Position numbers and translations under genes: made by a program. From NCBI RefSeq assembly GCF_001509835.1, contig NZ_JXTJ01000010.1, positions 1 through 64,000 of the forward strand: a DNA stretch of 64,000 nt, read 5' to 3'. The stretch comes from Allobosea sp. WAO (GTDB taxonomy: Bacteria; Pseudomonadota; Alphaproteobacteria; Rhizobiales; Beijerinckiaceae). The notes under the pieces are model-generated. The model saw only the letters and a list, made by a program, of their open reading frames with translations. It was not told where the DNA came from and did not search any database. Positions 1 to 8,183 of this stretch are shown piece by piece; within the stretch, counting starts at the first letter, position 1; each line of letters begins with the position of its first letter.

Positions 1-132
1 GAAAATCCAGAAAGCGCAAAACGTTGGGCGGCCGGGCCTCTCAGTGCCGGCATTGGCGCAGGTTTGCCGCCCGAGATCGTCACCACCTCGATTGGGCGTG
101 AGAAACTCGATGTCGACACGAGAACAGCTTGA
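1..132 (+). CDS. C-terminal end of an unidentified protein (partial)
   Basis: A reading frame open from the first base ends at TGA 130-132 and gives 43 residues, finishing in KLDVDTRTA. I do not recognise the family. The frame is short enough to be open by chance in high-GC DNA, so it may not be a gene. It would be the tail of a protein starting left of the window, followed by a 71-bp gap and then the 3' end of the LysR gene. Confidence 0.3.
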   Translation, partial: ENPESAKRWAAGPLSAGIGAGLPPEIVTTSIGREKLDVDTRTA

Positions 133-203
133 GCGCGCCCGAACCAACATTTGAGGAGAACGCGCCAACTCCGGACATTCGAGGCCTGCCGGAAAGCGGA
201 CTT

Positions 204-1130
204 TCAGCCCAGGCCAGAAGACCCTCCTGATCCTGCCTGGCTTCGGTAGCGCAAAGCGTCAACAACGACCTTGAAGGCGGGAAGGTTCTGGCGGCGGCTG
301 GGATAGTAAAGGAAATAGCCGTCGAAAAAGGGCGACCAGTCGTCCAGTACCAGGACCAGTTCGCCCGACGCGATCTGCCGCTCCACTATGTCGTCGGGGA
401 CGTAGGCGATGCCATAGCCGTTCACCGCCGCATCGATCATGGCGTAGGAGTTGTTGAAAGTGAGCTGGCCGCTCACCCGGACACGCAATTCCTTTCCGGC
501 TTTTGCGAACTCCCAAGCATAAAGCCCGCCGGCTGTTTCGTGGCGCATGTTGATGCAGACATGCCCGACTAGGTCCTGAGGATGGTCCGGCACTCCGTGC
601 GCAGCGAGATATCCGGGCGAAGCGACCGCTACCAGCCGCCAGTCCGGGCCGATGCGGACCGCGATCATGTCCTTCTCGACGCTCTCACCCAGACGGACCC
701 CTGCGTCGAAACCCTCCTCGACGATGTTGCGGAAGGTGCTGTCGAGGATCAGTTCGACATTGATTTCGGGATAATCCCGCAGGACCGGCCTGAGCTTCGG
801 CCAGACCACGCTTTCAAGCGCATGGTCGGATAGTGTCAGCCTGACCAAGCCCGACGGCTTGTCGCGCAACGCCGTCAGCGCCGCGATCTCGTCCTCGATC
901 TCCGCGATCCGCGGCGTGATCGTCTGGAGCAGGCGCTCGCCCGCGGTCGTGGTCGCGACATTGCGCGTGGTCCGGGTCAGAAGGCGAACGCCCATGCGAT
1001 CTTCGAGCTGCTTGATCGCGTAGCTGAGAGTCGATTGCGCGACGCCAATCTTCGCCGCCGCCCGGGTGAAGCTGTGCTCCTCGGCCACGATCTGAAACCA
1101 CCGGAGCTGGTTGAGATCGGTCTTGTCCAT
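204..1130 (-). CDS. LysR-family transcriptional regulator
   Basis: 308 residues, normal LysR length. The N-terminal winged helix-turn-helix (about residues 5-64) carries the typical pattern of FTRAAAKIGVAQSTLSYAIK and a long linker helix. The rest is the two-lobed periplasmic-binding-protein-like effector domain. It is divergent from the MFS exporter/hydrolase pair, which start 131 bp away, so by family habit it probably controls them and itself from the shared intergenic region. The effector is unknown. The start ATG at 1130 gives the conserved N-terminus MDKTDLNQLRWF. Confidence 0.93.
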   Translation of the reverse strand: MDKTDLNQLRWFQIVAEEHSFTRAAAKIGVAQSTLSYAIKQLEDRMGVRLLTRTTRNVATTTAGERLLQTITPRIAEIEDEIAALTALRDKPSGLVRLTLSDHALESVVWPKLRPVLRDYPEINVELILDSTFRNIVEEGFDAGVRLGESVEKDMIAVRIGPDWRLVAVASPGYLAAHGVPDHPQDLVGHVCINMRHETAGGLYAWEFAKAGKELRVRVSGQLTFNNSYAMIDAAVNGYGIAYVPDDIVERQIASGELVLVLDDWSPFFDGYFLYYPSRRQNLPAFKVVVDALRYRSQAGSGGSSGLG

Positions 1131-1158
1131 GAGAACTCTCGGTGTCTGCCCGCCGAGA

Positions 1159-1178
1159 TTAATCGATCACATCGATCA
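1159..1178. promoter_or_regulatory. Candidate LysR operator in the divergent promoter region
   Basis: The divergent region contains ATCGAT-cac-ATCGAT, a short repeat with dyad symmetry of the size and AT bias expected for a LysR recognition site (T-N11-A type). It is the only obvious dyad between the two start codons. Assignment is inference from position. Confidence 0.3.
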
Positions 1179-1261
1179 GTGCATTCCAATTTCGGCGGGT
1201 AATCGTTCCGAGCCTGAACCGCTATTTTGCACCGCATCAACAGATGCAGGAGCGACCCAAC

Positions 1262-2449
1262 ATGGCGGCTACCGCCGTATCGGAGGAAGGAACCAAGCCG
1301 ACCGCCGCCTGGGGCGCCGTCCTCTCGATGGCGCTTTGCGTGGCGATGCTGATCGCTTCCGAGTTCATGCCGGTCAGCCTGCTGACGCCGATGGCCGAGG
1401 GGTTGCGCGCGACCGAGGGCCAGACGGGTCAAGCGATCTCGATCAGCGGTCTCTTCGCGGTGGCGGCGAGCATGGTCATCACCACGGCCGCCGGGACGCT
1501 GAACCGGAAATGGGTCCTGGTCGCGATGACGGCCTTCATGCTGGTCTCGCTGGTCCTGGTCGCGGCCGCCCCGAACTTCGCGGTGCTGATGCTCGGTCGC
1601 GCCCTGCTCGGGATCTGCATCGGTGGCTTCTGGGCGCTCGCGACGGCCGTGATCATGCGCCTGGTTCCCGAGAGCGAGGTGCCTCGCGCGCTGGCCCAGA
1701 TGTATGGCGGGCAAGCGATCGCGGCAGCCTTCGCCGCGCCCGTCGGCAGCTATCTCGGCGGTCTGTTCGGCTGGCGCGCGGTGTTCTGGGCGCTGACGCC
1801 GATCGTCGCCGTCAACCTCGTCTGGCATGTGATCGCCCTGCCGTCGCTGCCCGCGCGCCAGCCGCAGGATTTCCGGACCATGTTCGGCCTGCTGAAGCGC
1901 CCTTATTTCCTGCGCGGCCTGATCGCGTCGATGCTGTCTTGGGGCTCGGCCTTCACGATGTTCACCTACCTGCGCCCGTTCCTCGAACAGGTGACGGGAG
2001 CCGACGTGACGACGCTGTCGATCCTGCTGCTGGTGCTCGGCTGCGCTGGCTTCGTTGGAACCTGGGGCTCCGGCCGCTTCCTGCATGGCAGCGTCGCTCC
2101 TCTCCTGAAGCTGCCCGCGCTGCTGATGGGCGGCTGCACGATTGGTCTCCTGCTGCTCGGCGGCTCGGTCGCCGCAGTGGGCCTCTTCCTGGCTCTCTGG
2201 GGTGCGATGAACACCGCCATGTCGGTGATCTGGATGACCTGGATGTCGCAGAACGTCGACGATGCGCCGGAGGCCGCCGGAAGCCTGATGGTGGCCGCGA
2301 TCCAAGCCTCGATCCTGCTCGGGGCCGTGGTCGGCGGGATCCTGCTCGATGGCCTGTCGATCTTCGCGACCTTCCTGGGGAGCGTCGCCCTGGCCGCCAT
2401 CGGCATCGCGCTGATCGGCAACGGAAAACGTCTGCTGAAGCCCGAATAG
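1262..2449 (+). CDS. MFS transporter, AraJ/NepI-like drug or nucleoside exporter
   Basis: A 395-residue polytopic protein with about 12 hydrophobic segments. The N-terminal segment (SEFMPVSLLTPMAEGL) and the loop with a PVGSYLGGLFGWRAVFW-type motif are typical of the proton-driven DHA1 efflux proteins related to AraJ, YdhP and NepI. Two in-frame ATGs exist (1244 and 1262). I prefer 1262 because GGAGC lies about 10 nt upstream of it, while 1244 has no Shine-Dalgarno. The gene is divergent from the LysR regulator and 23 bp ahead of the hydrolase, suggesting one regulated efflux and detoxification unit. Substrate is unknown. Confidence 0.9.
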   Translation: MAATAVSEEGTKPTAAWGAVLSMALCVAMLIASEFMPVSLLTPMAEGLRATEGQTGQAISISGLFAVAASMVITTAAGTLNRKWVLVAMTAFMLVSLVLVAAAPNFAVLMLGRALLGICIGGFWALATAVIMRLVPESEVPRALAQMYGGQAIAAAFAAPVGSYLGGLFGWRAVFWALTPIVAVNLVWHVIALPSLPARQPQDFRTMFGLLKRPYFLRGLIASMLSWGSAFTMFTYLRPFLEQVTGADVTTLSILLLVLGCAGFVGTWGSGRFLHGSVAPLLKLPALLMGGCTIGLLLLGGSVAAVGLFLALWGAMNTAMSVIWMTWMSQNVDDAPEAAGSLMVAAIQASILLGAVVGGILLDGLSIFATFLGSVALAAIGIALIGNGKRLLKPE

Positions 2450-2472
2450 TCACAGAGAACGGGGAGATAACG

Positions 2473-3564
2473 ATGGATACCTGCAACACGATCACAGCGT
2501 CGTCCGCACGACTGGACCGTCGCGACTTGATGAAGCTGACCGGTGCGGGCGTCGCCGCCTTGGCAGCCGCATCACTCTTCAAGCTCTCCAAAGCAAAGGC
2601 TCACGGCATGACAGCGGACTGGGACAAGACTTTCCCGAAGAGCGAGAAGGTCGATCATCGGAAGGTCACCTTCAAGAACCGATACGGCATCACCCTGGCG
2701 GGCGATCTCTATTTGCCCAAGGGCCAAGGCGATCGGCGGCTGGCGGCGCTGGCCGTTGGCGGGCCGTTCGGAGCGGTGAAGGAACAGTCGTCAGGCCTCT
2801 ACGCGCAGACGATGGCGGAGCGCGGATTCGTCACGCTGGCCTTCGACGCGTCCTTCACGGGTGAAAGCGGTGGCGAGCCCCGCAACGTCGCCTCGCCGGA
2901 TATCAACACCGAGGATTTCAGCGCGGCGATCGATTATCTCGGCCTGCACCCCTCCGTCGACCGCGAGCGGATCGGCGTCATCGGCATCTGTGGCTGGGGC
3001 GGCATGGCCTTGAACGCCGTCGCCGTGGACAAGCGGGTCAAGGCCGTCGTCGCCAGCACGATGTATGACATGACCCGCGTCATGTCGAAGGGCTACAACG
3101 ACAGCGTGACGCTCGAACAGCGCACGCAGATGCTGGAGCAGATGAGTCGGCAGCGCTGGGAAGACGCCGCGAACGGAACCCCGGCTTACCAGCCGCCCTA
3201 CAATGATCTGAAAGGCGGCGAGGCGCAGTTCCTGGTCGACTACCACGACTATTACCGGACGCCGCGCGGCTACCATCCGCGCGCGGTCAACTCGGGCACT
3301 TCCTGGACCCGGACGACGCCGCTCTCGTTCATGAACATGCCGCTCCTGACCTACATCAAGGAGATCTCGCCGCGCCCGGTTCTGCTGATTCACGGCGAGA
3401 AAGCCCATTCGCGCTACTTCAGCGAAACCGCCTATGTGGCGGCCGCGGAGCCGAAGGAACTGATGATCATTCCGGAAGCCAGCCACGTCGATCTCTACGA
3501 CAAGGTCGACGTGATCCCGTTCGACAAGCTGGCCAGCTTCTTCGGCCGGCATCTCGTCGCCTAA
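2473..3564 (+). CDS. Tat-exported alpha/beta hydrolase (YcjY/dienelactone-hydrolase-like)
   Basis: 363 residues from the ATG at 2473 (GGGGAGATAACG precedes it). A twin-arginine signal is visible at residues 15-21 (DRRDLMK) followed by an Ala-rich hydrophobic stretch, so export by Tat is likely. An alpha/beta-hydrolase fold follows: GPFG oxyanion region, the turn IGICGWGG near residues 170-177, a late HGEK acidic region and a C-terminal SHVDLYD histidine. The nucleophile elbow lacks the usual G-x-S-x-G serine; Cys173 may take the role as in dienelactone hydrolases. Probably co-transcribed with the upstream exporter. Longer frames reading in from 1111 are chance extensions through the MFS gene. 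Confidence 0.85.
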   Translation: MDTCNTITASSARLDRRDLMKLTGAGVAALAAASLFKLSKAKAHGMTADWDKTFPKSEKVDHRKVTFKNRYGITLAGDLYLPKGQGDRRLAALAVGGPFGAVKEQSSGLYAQTMAERGFVTLAFDASFTGESGGEPRNVASPDINTEDFSAAIDYLGLHPSVDRERIGVIGICGWGGMALNAVAVDKRVKAVVASTMYDMTRVMSKGYNDSVTLEQRTQMLEQMSRQRWEDAANGTPAYQPPYNDLKGGEAQFLVDYHDYYRTPRGYHPRAVNSGTSWTRTTPLSFMNMPLLTYIKEISPRPVLLIHGEKAHSRYFSETAYVAAAEPKELMIIPEASHVDLYDKVDVIPFDKLASFFGRHLVA

Positions 3565-3689
3565 TCTCGACCGGACACGAAGCGATGGGGCCGCCGCCCT
3601 CGGGGGTCGGCCAAAGGCTCGCAGGCCGAGCTCCCGCCGCTGGACCGGCGGGAGCTCGGTGAACGACAATCACTACGGAGGATCGGACA

Positions 3690-4103
3690 ATGCCGCTCAA
3701 AGCCACTCGGATCGCCGGCGCCATACTCCTCGCAACGATCGGAACAGCCGTGGCTCAGGAACGCATCAAGATCTCGTCGGAGTGGGGTTCCGTTACGGCG
3801 GAGCTCGCCGATAACGCCGCGACCAAAGCGCTGCTTGGCATGCTGCCCCTGACCATTCCGATGACGGACCACCTTCGTCAGGAAAAAACGGGAAGCTTGC
3901 CGTCGGGTCTGCCCGCCGCAGCGCGGCAGCGCGCCTTCAAGAACGGGACGATCGGGCTTTGGGGCCCGGACCACTTCGTCGTCTACTATCGTGTTGGCCA
4001 GGTCCCTCAGCCCGGTATCGTCATCCTCGGCGAAGTGAAGGGCGGGGCTTCGATCTTCGACCGACCCGGCTCTATCTCGATGCGGGTCGAGCGGGCGGAT
4101 TAG
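3690..4103 (+). CDS. Exported cyclophilin-like fold protein
   Basis: 137 residues with a signal peptide (hydrophobic segment, cleavage probably after AVAQ). The mature part follows the small cyclophilin-like family of proteobacteria: SSEWGSVTAELADNAATKALL, a GTIGLWGPDHFVVYY strand pair, and GIVILGEVKGG. These proteins resemble the peptidyl-prolyl isomerase fold but lack proven isomerase activity. It follows the hydrolase by 125 bp, with GGAGGATCGG just upstream of its ATG, and may be the last gene of the LysR-linked unit. Confidence 0.8.
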   Translation: MPLKATRIAGAILLATIGTAVAQERIKISSEWGSVTAELADNAATKALLGMLPLTIPMTDHLRQEKTGSLPSGLPAAARQRAFKNGTIGLWGPDHFVVYYRVGQVPQPGIVILGEVKGGASIFDRPGSISMRVERAD

Positions 4104-4380
4104 ATGGCTGGGAGGCGGCAGTGACCAGACTGATGGCTTGAGCCAAAGTTGCGGACAACCTTAGGCCACTCCGGAGCGCATCATCGAACGATATCGGCGG
4201 CCGAGCGCCAACAGGGGACCTTGGGGCGTTGCCTTAAAGCGGACGCCACAAATCCCGCCGCGGCACCAGACCAGGAGTCGCGCCTGCGCTCCGCGATCGA
4301 GCAGCCTGCTGTCGCTCGCCCCCATTGCGCCCGCATCCGGCTACCGCAAAGATGATCGCATAGATTCTCGGGGGGGATAC
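4104..4380. other. Intergenic gap before the defence cassette
   Basis: No gene-like frame with a ribosome site was found. Sequence composition becomes less GC-rich immediately to the right, marking the left edge of the SIR2-HerA cassette. No recombinase gene or direct repeat was noticed here. Confidence 0.4.
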
Positions 4381-5589
4381 GTGCGCGTTCGCTCAAGCAA
4401 GACCGCAGCCAGTTGGGCGGAGCTCTCTTTTCCGAACGGAGACGATGAGCTCCTTGAAATTGGCTATTCGGAAGCAGTTCGTCATTTCTCCCAGGCCGTC
4501 CGATCCCCCAATCTGGCGATCCTTTCTGGGCTCGGAACATCGCTATGTGTGTTGAACGGCAGTGTCCGAGTGGCACCAACGATGGATCAACTCAGGAACC
4601 TAGTTGTCGAGAAATTCAAGGAACTCGATGAACAAAGCCCACTGGAAGATCGCTCCACGCGCTGGGAGACATTCAAACGGCTGGCAAGAGTCGATGATGA
4701 TCACCTCAATCTCGAAGCGCTTCTATCGAAAGCAAAGATTGCCTCTGATTTTCTAGGGGGCGCTGACGGCAAAGCTGAGGCCGAACTGCTTGAGATCGCC
4801 GAGACTGTCATATGTGAGTCAGTCGACTTCATTACAGAGAAGACCAAACTTGGATTTCATGAAACCTTTCTTCGCAGGATAGCGAGACGGTCCAGCCGCA
4901 AGCCAAGAGTGAAACTGTTCACGACAAACTATGATAATTGCTTTGAGGAAGCTGCGGCTCGGTCCGGTTTCATGGTAGTCGACGGGTTTTCGTTCGGTTC
5001 GGATGGCCAATTCAATCCTGATCAGTTCAATTTTGATGTCGTGAGGCGATCGTCCGACGAGCGTGCTGATTACGTCGAGAATTTATTCCATCTCTTCAAA
5101 ATTCATGGGTCCATTGACTGGGAATGGAACGAGGCGACAGGCAGCATCCGCAAATCCCCCGGCACGAAGAAACCTGTGCTAATATATCCACGGTCCACAA
5201 AATACGAAATGTCGTTCAGCCAACCTTATGTTGACATGATGGCGCATTTCCAGAGCACTCTAAGAGTGAGCAACACCACGCTTCTTGTTCTCGGATTTGG
5301 CTTCAACGACAAACACATTGCCGAGCCAATCATTTCGGCTGTTCGCTCAAACTTGTCTTTCAGTATGATTGTGGTTGACCCTCAACTCGGAAATAAATGC
5401 GAGAAGGGCCACCATCTCGAAAACGAGTACCTAACCAACATTAGCAGCTACATCGACAGCGGGGACGGCCGATTCGCATTATTAGAAGCCAAATTCGAAG
5501 ATATAATCCCCCTGATACCTGATATGGTTGCCGAGACAGAGCTTGAACGTCATCAAGACCGGATGCGGAAGGGCACGAAGAATGCCTAG
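4381..5589 (+). CDS. SIR2-like NADase domain protein of a SIR2-HerA defence pair
   Basis: 402 residues from GTG 4381. It carries the SIR2 Rossmann signature: LSGLGTS near residue 48 (nucleotide-binding glycine loop), TTNYDN at 181-186, KIHGS at 240-244 with the candidate catalytic His242, and VLGFGFND at 303-310. The closest described arrangement is SIR2-HerA, in which SIR2 depletes NAD+ on phage infection and assembles with the HerA ATPase. The TAG stop overlaps the HerA start by 8 bp, indicating translational coupling. Codons are visibly more AT-rich than the flanking genes, a sign of transfer. The start is not strongly supported; an upstream G-run is the only ribosome-site candidate. Confidence 0.85.
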   Translation: MRVRSSKTAASWAELSFPNGDDELLEIGYSEAVRHFSQAVRSPNLAILSGLGTSLCVLNGSVRVAPTMDQLRNLVVEKFKELDEQSPLEDRSTRWETFKRLARVDDDHLNLEALLSKAKIASDFLGGADGKAEAELLEIAETVICESVDFITEKTKLGFHETFLRRIARRSSRKPRVKLFTTNYDNCFEEAAARSGFMVVDGFSFGSDGQFNPDQFNFDVVRRSSDERADYVENLFHLFKIHGSIDWEWNEATGSIRKSPGTKKPVLIYPRSTKYEMSFSQPYVDMMAHFQSTLRVSNTTLLVLGFGFNDKHIAEPIISAVRSNLSFSMIVVDPQLGNKCEKGHHLENEYLTNISSYIDSGDGRFALLEAKFEDIIPLIPDMVAETELERHQDRMRKGTKNA

Positions 5590-7309
5590 GCTTCCTGTCG
5601 CTCCCTTTGAGCGATCCCGATACATTGGCAGCGTCACTTCAGTCTCTCCATCAGAAATTCGGGTCAATCTTCCTTTCGCGACTGAAATCAGCGCTGCTCA
5701 GTATGCTGGCCATGCCATCGCTCGCGGCCAAGTTGGAGAGCTGGTGACGGTCGAGGGACAGGGCTTCGCTGTTCTCGGCCGGATAACCGAGATACGCCTT
5801 CCCGACCACGATCGGCTGTCCGTTGAGCCAGAACGAGAAGACAAAGGCGAGATCGCCAATCCCGTCGGAACAATCAGACTCCTGGGGTCAATAGACCTCG
5901 CTACCGGCAAGGCCTCACGCGGAATTCCCGAGCCGCCCCGCGTAGGTGAATACGTCTATGTCGCGCACCCCGACTTCATACGCCATGCCTTGGATGCATC
6001 TGCCAGCACCAGCAATCGAACTGTCCAGTTAGGTTACCTCAGCGGCTCGCCAGACAGTGATATCTCAATGTCAGCCGCCACGATTTTTGGACGGCATTGT
6101 GCGGTCCTCGGCTCTACCGGTGGTGGCAAGAGCTGGACCACAGCGAGGCTTGTCGAGGAAATATCTCGCCTCAAGGGGAAAGCACTGTTGGTCGACCCAA
6201 CAGGCGAGTACCACGAACTAGAAGGCGCAATTCATGTCCATCTCGGTGGCCGCCGGATAAATGACAAGGATATGCGGACTTTTGTCTCCTTTCCTCATCA
6301 GCACCTGAGTGAACTGGATTTATTTGCGCTTTGGCAGCCAAGCTCGGGGGTCCAGGCACCTAAACTTAGGGATGCGCTGCAAAGCTTGAAGCTTTTAGAA
6401 ATCGAGCCGAGCTTGGCAGAGGATGGCTGTCTTATAAAGCAACAGAGGGAGAAGAAGCCGATAAATCAAGCCCTTATGCGGAATGACGCCAAAATTCGCG
6501 CCGCGGGAGCAGCCTACAATATCAAAAGACTGAGCGCTCAAATTGCCAGGGAATGTGTTAACCCATCGGGTCAAAACTATAAATCTTGGGGCGGCGTGCA
6601 TGAGATATCAATGAACAGTTGCGTATCTCTATGCATGAGGATCGAGAATTCAGTCAATTCTGAACATCTAAAGCCAATATTCTCGCCGGACGATTACATG
6701 TCTGACGTGACCGAAATCATGAGTGAATTCCTAAGAGGGAATAAGACCGTCCTTCGCGTATCAATGCAGTATATGCCGTTCGAGCACTCAGCGAGAGAGC
6801 TTGTTATCAATGCTCTCGGCAGATACCTGCTATCGCAAGCTCGCGAAGGCGCGTTCCACGATAACCCGCTTGTAGTTGTCCTGGATGAGGCTCATCAGTT
6901 TCTGAATAAAACCGTCGGAGACGAGGTCAACAAGGTTCAACTCGACGCGTTTGGGCTTATCGCCAAAGAGGGCCGCAAATATGGTCTGACATCGGTGTTG
7001 GCGACGCAGCGCCCCCGCGATGTGCCGGAGGATGTGCTGAGCCAGGTCGGCACGTTGATTGTCCATCGACTGATAAACGAACGTGATCAGAGCGTCGTAG
7101 TCAACGCGAGCGGAGCGATTGACGGTTCGATGGCTTCGTTCCTGCCGAACTTGGGCGAAGGAGAAGCAATCATCGTCGGATCCGGCACTGTTATGCCTCT
7201 GCCAGTACAGATGTATGCCCCGACGATGCGGCCTTCAATCCAGCAAGGCGAAGGCGGATCGTGGATGCGAGAGCCTCGCGCGAAAGCTCCTGACCGAACA
7301 ACTGAATAA
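5582..7309 (+). CDS. HerA-like FtsK/HerA ATPase (DUF87) of a SIR2-HerA defence pair
   Basis: 575 residues from ATG 5582, which lies inside the end of the SIR2 gene (ATGCCTAG). An in-frame ATG at 5528 exists but GGAAGG 10 nt before 5582 favours the shorter form. The N-terminal HAS-barrel runs over about residues 1-130 (YIGSVTSVSPSEIRVNLPF). The RecA-like motor has Walker A GSTGGGKS at 177-184, Walker B VVVLDEAHQ with Asp435-Glu436, the sensor-like TSVLATQRP, and a C-terminal EGEAIIVGSGTVMPLPVQ segment typical of HerA proteins. HerA forms hexamers; in this pair it is expected to scaffold and activate SIR2. Confidence 0.88.
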   Translation: MPRLPVAPFERSRYIGSVTSVSPSEIRVNLPFATEISAAQYAGHAIARGQVGELVTVEGQGFAVLGRITEIRLPDHDRLSVEPEREDKGEIANPVGTIRLLGSIDLATGKASRGIPEPPRVGEYVYVAHPDFIRHALDASASTSNRTVQLGYLSGSPDSDISMSAATIFGRHCAVLGSTGGGKSWTTARLVEEISRLKGKALLVDPTGEYHELEGAIHVHLGGRRINDKDMRTFVSFPHQHLSELDLFALWQPSSGVQAPKLRDALQSLKLLEIEPSLAEDGCLIKQQREKKPINQALMRNDAKIRAAGAAYNIKRLSAQIARECVNPSGQNYKSWGGVHEISMNSCVSLCMRIENSVNSEHLKPIFSPDDYMSDVTEIMSEFLRGNKTVLRVSMQYMPFEHSARELVINALGRYLLSQAREGAFHDNPLVVVLDEAHQFLNKTVGDEVNKVQLDAFGLIAKEGRKYGLTSVLATQRPRDVPEDVLSQVGTLIVHRLINERDQSVVVNASGAIDGSMASFLPNLGEGEAIIVGSGTVMPLPVQMYAPTMRPSIQQGEGGSWMREPRAKAPDRTTE

Positions 7310-7441
7310 GCACCGCCCGCCTTGCTCCCGTTCGGCGCCAGGCTGCCCTGAAGCAGACATTCCAGGCGTCGGCTATGGGCCAACTTCCGCCAGGACCCGG
7401 CACACGATCGAATGTCTGACTTGGGTTGGTTTTGCTCCTTC

Positions 7442-7617
7442 GACCTCGCCTCACCGTGGTGAGCTATCCGATGAAATGAGCTCGGCATAACCAGCAACCC
7501 GACGATGCCGACGATCAACGCGAGAACACCCAGTTCAAGCCGCTTCTCGGCCGTCGTCAGAGCGGTGTACGCATTCTGGAAGGGAGCCTGAAACTGAAAG
7601 CCCAACAGGATCCGGGC
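7442..7617 (-). pseudogene. Internal fragment of a DUF6328-family membrane protein
   Basis: Read leftward, the frame gives ARILLGFQFQAPFQN, then a charged turn, a membrane helix LGVLALIVGIVGLLVM and PSSFHRIAHHGE. This matches the middle of DUF6328 proteins as I know them. A stop lies immediately upstream (7618-7620) and the homology stops at about 7442, so both ends are missing. It is not translated sensibly as it stands. It sits between the HerA gene and the DUF883 fragment and marks a recombination scar. Confidence 0.5.
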
Positions 7618-7730
7618 TCAGCGAGTTGCAAAGCCTGCTGATCGATGAGGTGAGGGCTCAACCCCTACGCGCCCTTGCGTGGGCTGCGGCCGCCGGGGTG
7701 GTCATCGGCTTCTGGGCGGCGAAATAGGCT
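7608..7730 (+). pseudogene. C-terminal fragment of an ElaB/YqjD (DUF883)-like protein
   Basis: The frame reads ELQSLLIDEVRAQPLRALA followed by a final membrane anchor AAAAGVVIGFWAAK and TAG. This is the typical end of ElaB/YqjD proteins: an amphipathic region, a V-R-x-x-P-L-R-A-L-A turn and a C-terminal hydrophobic helix. The N-terminal half is missing and no start codon with a ribosome site is present. The gene that usually follows (a YqjE-like membrane protein) is intact immediately downstream, so the break removed only the 5' part. Confidence 0.55.
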
Positions 7731-8183
7731 ATGGGCGGCCTTGTCGCCCAACTCGTGTCATCGGCGACGGCAGCTCTCAAGCGTCGGGCAATCGTTTACG
7801 GCCTCTGGGTTGTCAGCGGCCCGTTCGTACTCTTCGCGGCGGGCTACGCGCTTGATGCGCTCCAAGCCTGGCTCATGTTCCGGTGGGGTTCGATAGCGGC
7901 CAGCCTGGCTGTGGCGGGCGGTCTGCTGCTCTGCGCGATCGGCCTGATCATCACCAGCTATCTTCTCTCGCGCACAACAGCGCCGACGCTGTACCAGCGT
8001 CTGGAAGCGTTTCCGGAGATCTCCAGAACGGCGAAGCTCCTGATGCGCCCGAAGCGAACGATGGCGCCGGCCGCTGCCGGGGCGATTGCGGGCGCCGTTG
8101 CGGTCGGCACGTTGGCCTTCTTGAGGAGGCGCAGGCCTCCGTCCAAGAGGCTGTTTCGCCGGTGGGCTACCGGATTCGACTAG
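7731..8183 (+). CDS. YqjE/phage-holin-superfamily membrane protein
   Basis: 150 residues with two adjacent membrane segments in the first 85 residues (VYGLWVVSGPFVLFAAGY and a second around LAVAGGLLLCAIGLIITSYLL), then a cytoplasmic region and a third Ala/Gly-rich segment before a basic tail. Architecture and its position right after a DUF883 fragment fit the YqjD-YqjE-type membrane stress pair. Function of the family is unclear; in E. coli YqjD associates with ribosomes at the membrane. It overlaps the end of the oppositely oriented flavoprotein gene by 4 bp. Confidence 0.7.
   Translation: MGGLVAQLVSSATAALKRRAIVYGLWVVSGPFVLFAAGYALDALQAWLMFRWGSIAASLAVAGGLLLCAIGLIITSYLLSRTTAPTLYQRLEAFPEISRTAKLLMRPKRTMAPAAAGAIAGAVAVGTLAFLRRRRPPSKRLFRRWATGFD

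Noticed and set aside
977..2305. Very long minus-strand frame opposite the MFS gene
   Set aside because: Low-complexity sequence rich in His, Arg, Gln and Asp, mirroring the codons of the plus-strand MFS gene; no start or ribosome site.
1111..3564. 817-codon plus-strand frame joining the MFS region to the hydrolase
   Set aside because: Its first 454 residues are out-of-frame readings of the MFS gene; the real protein starts at 2473 with a Tat signal.
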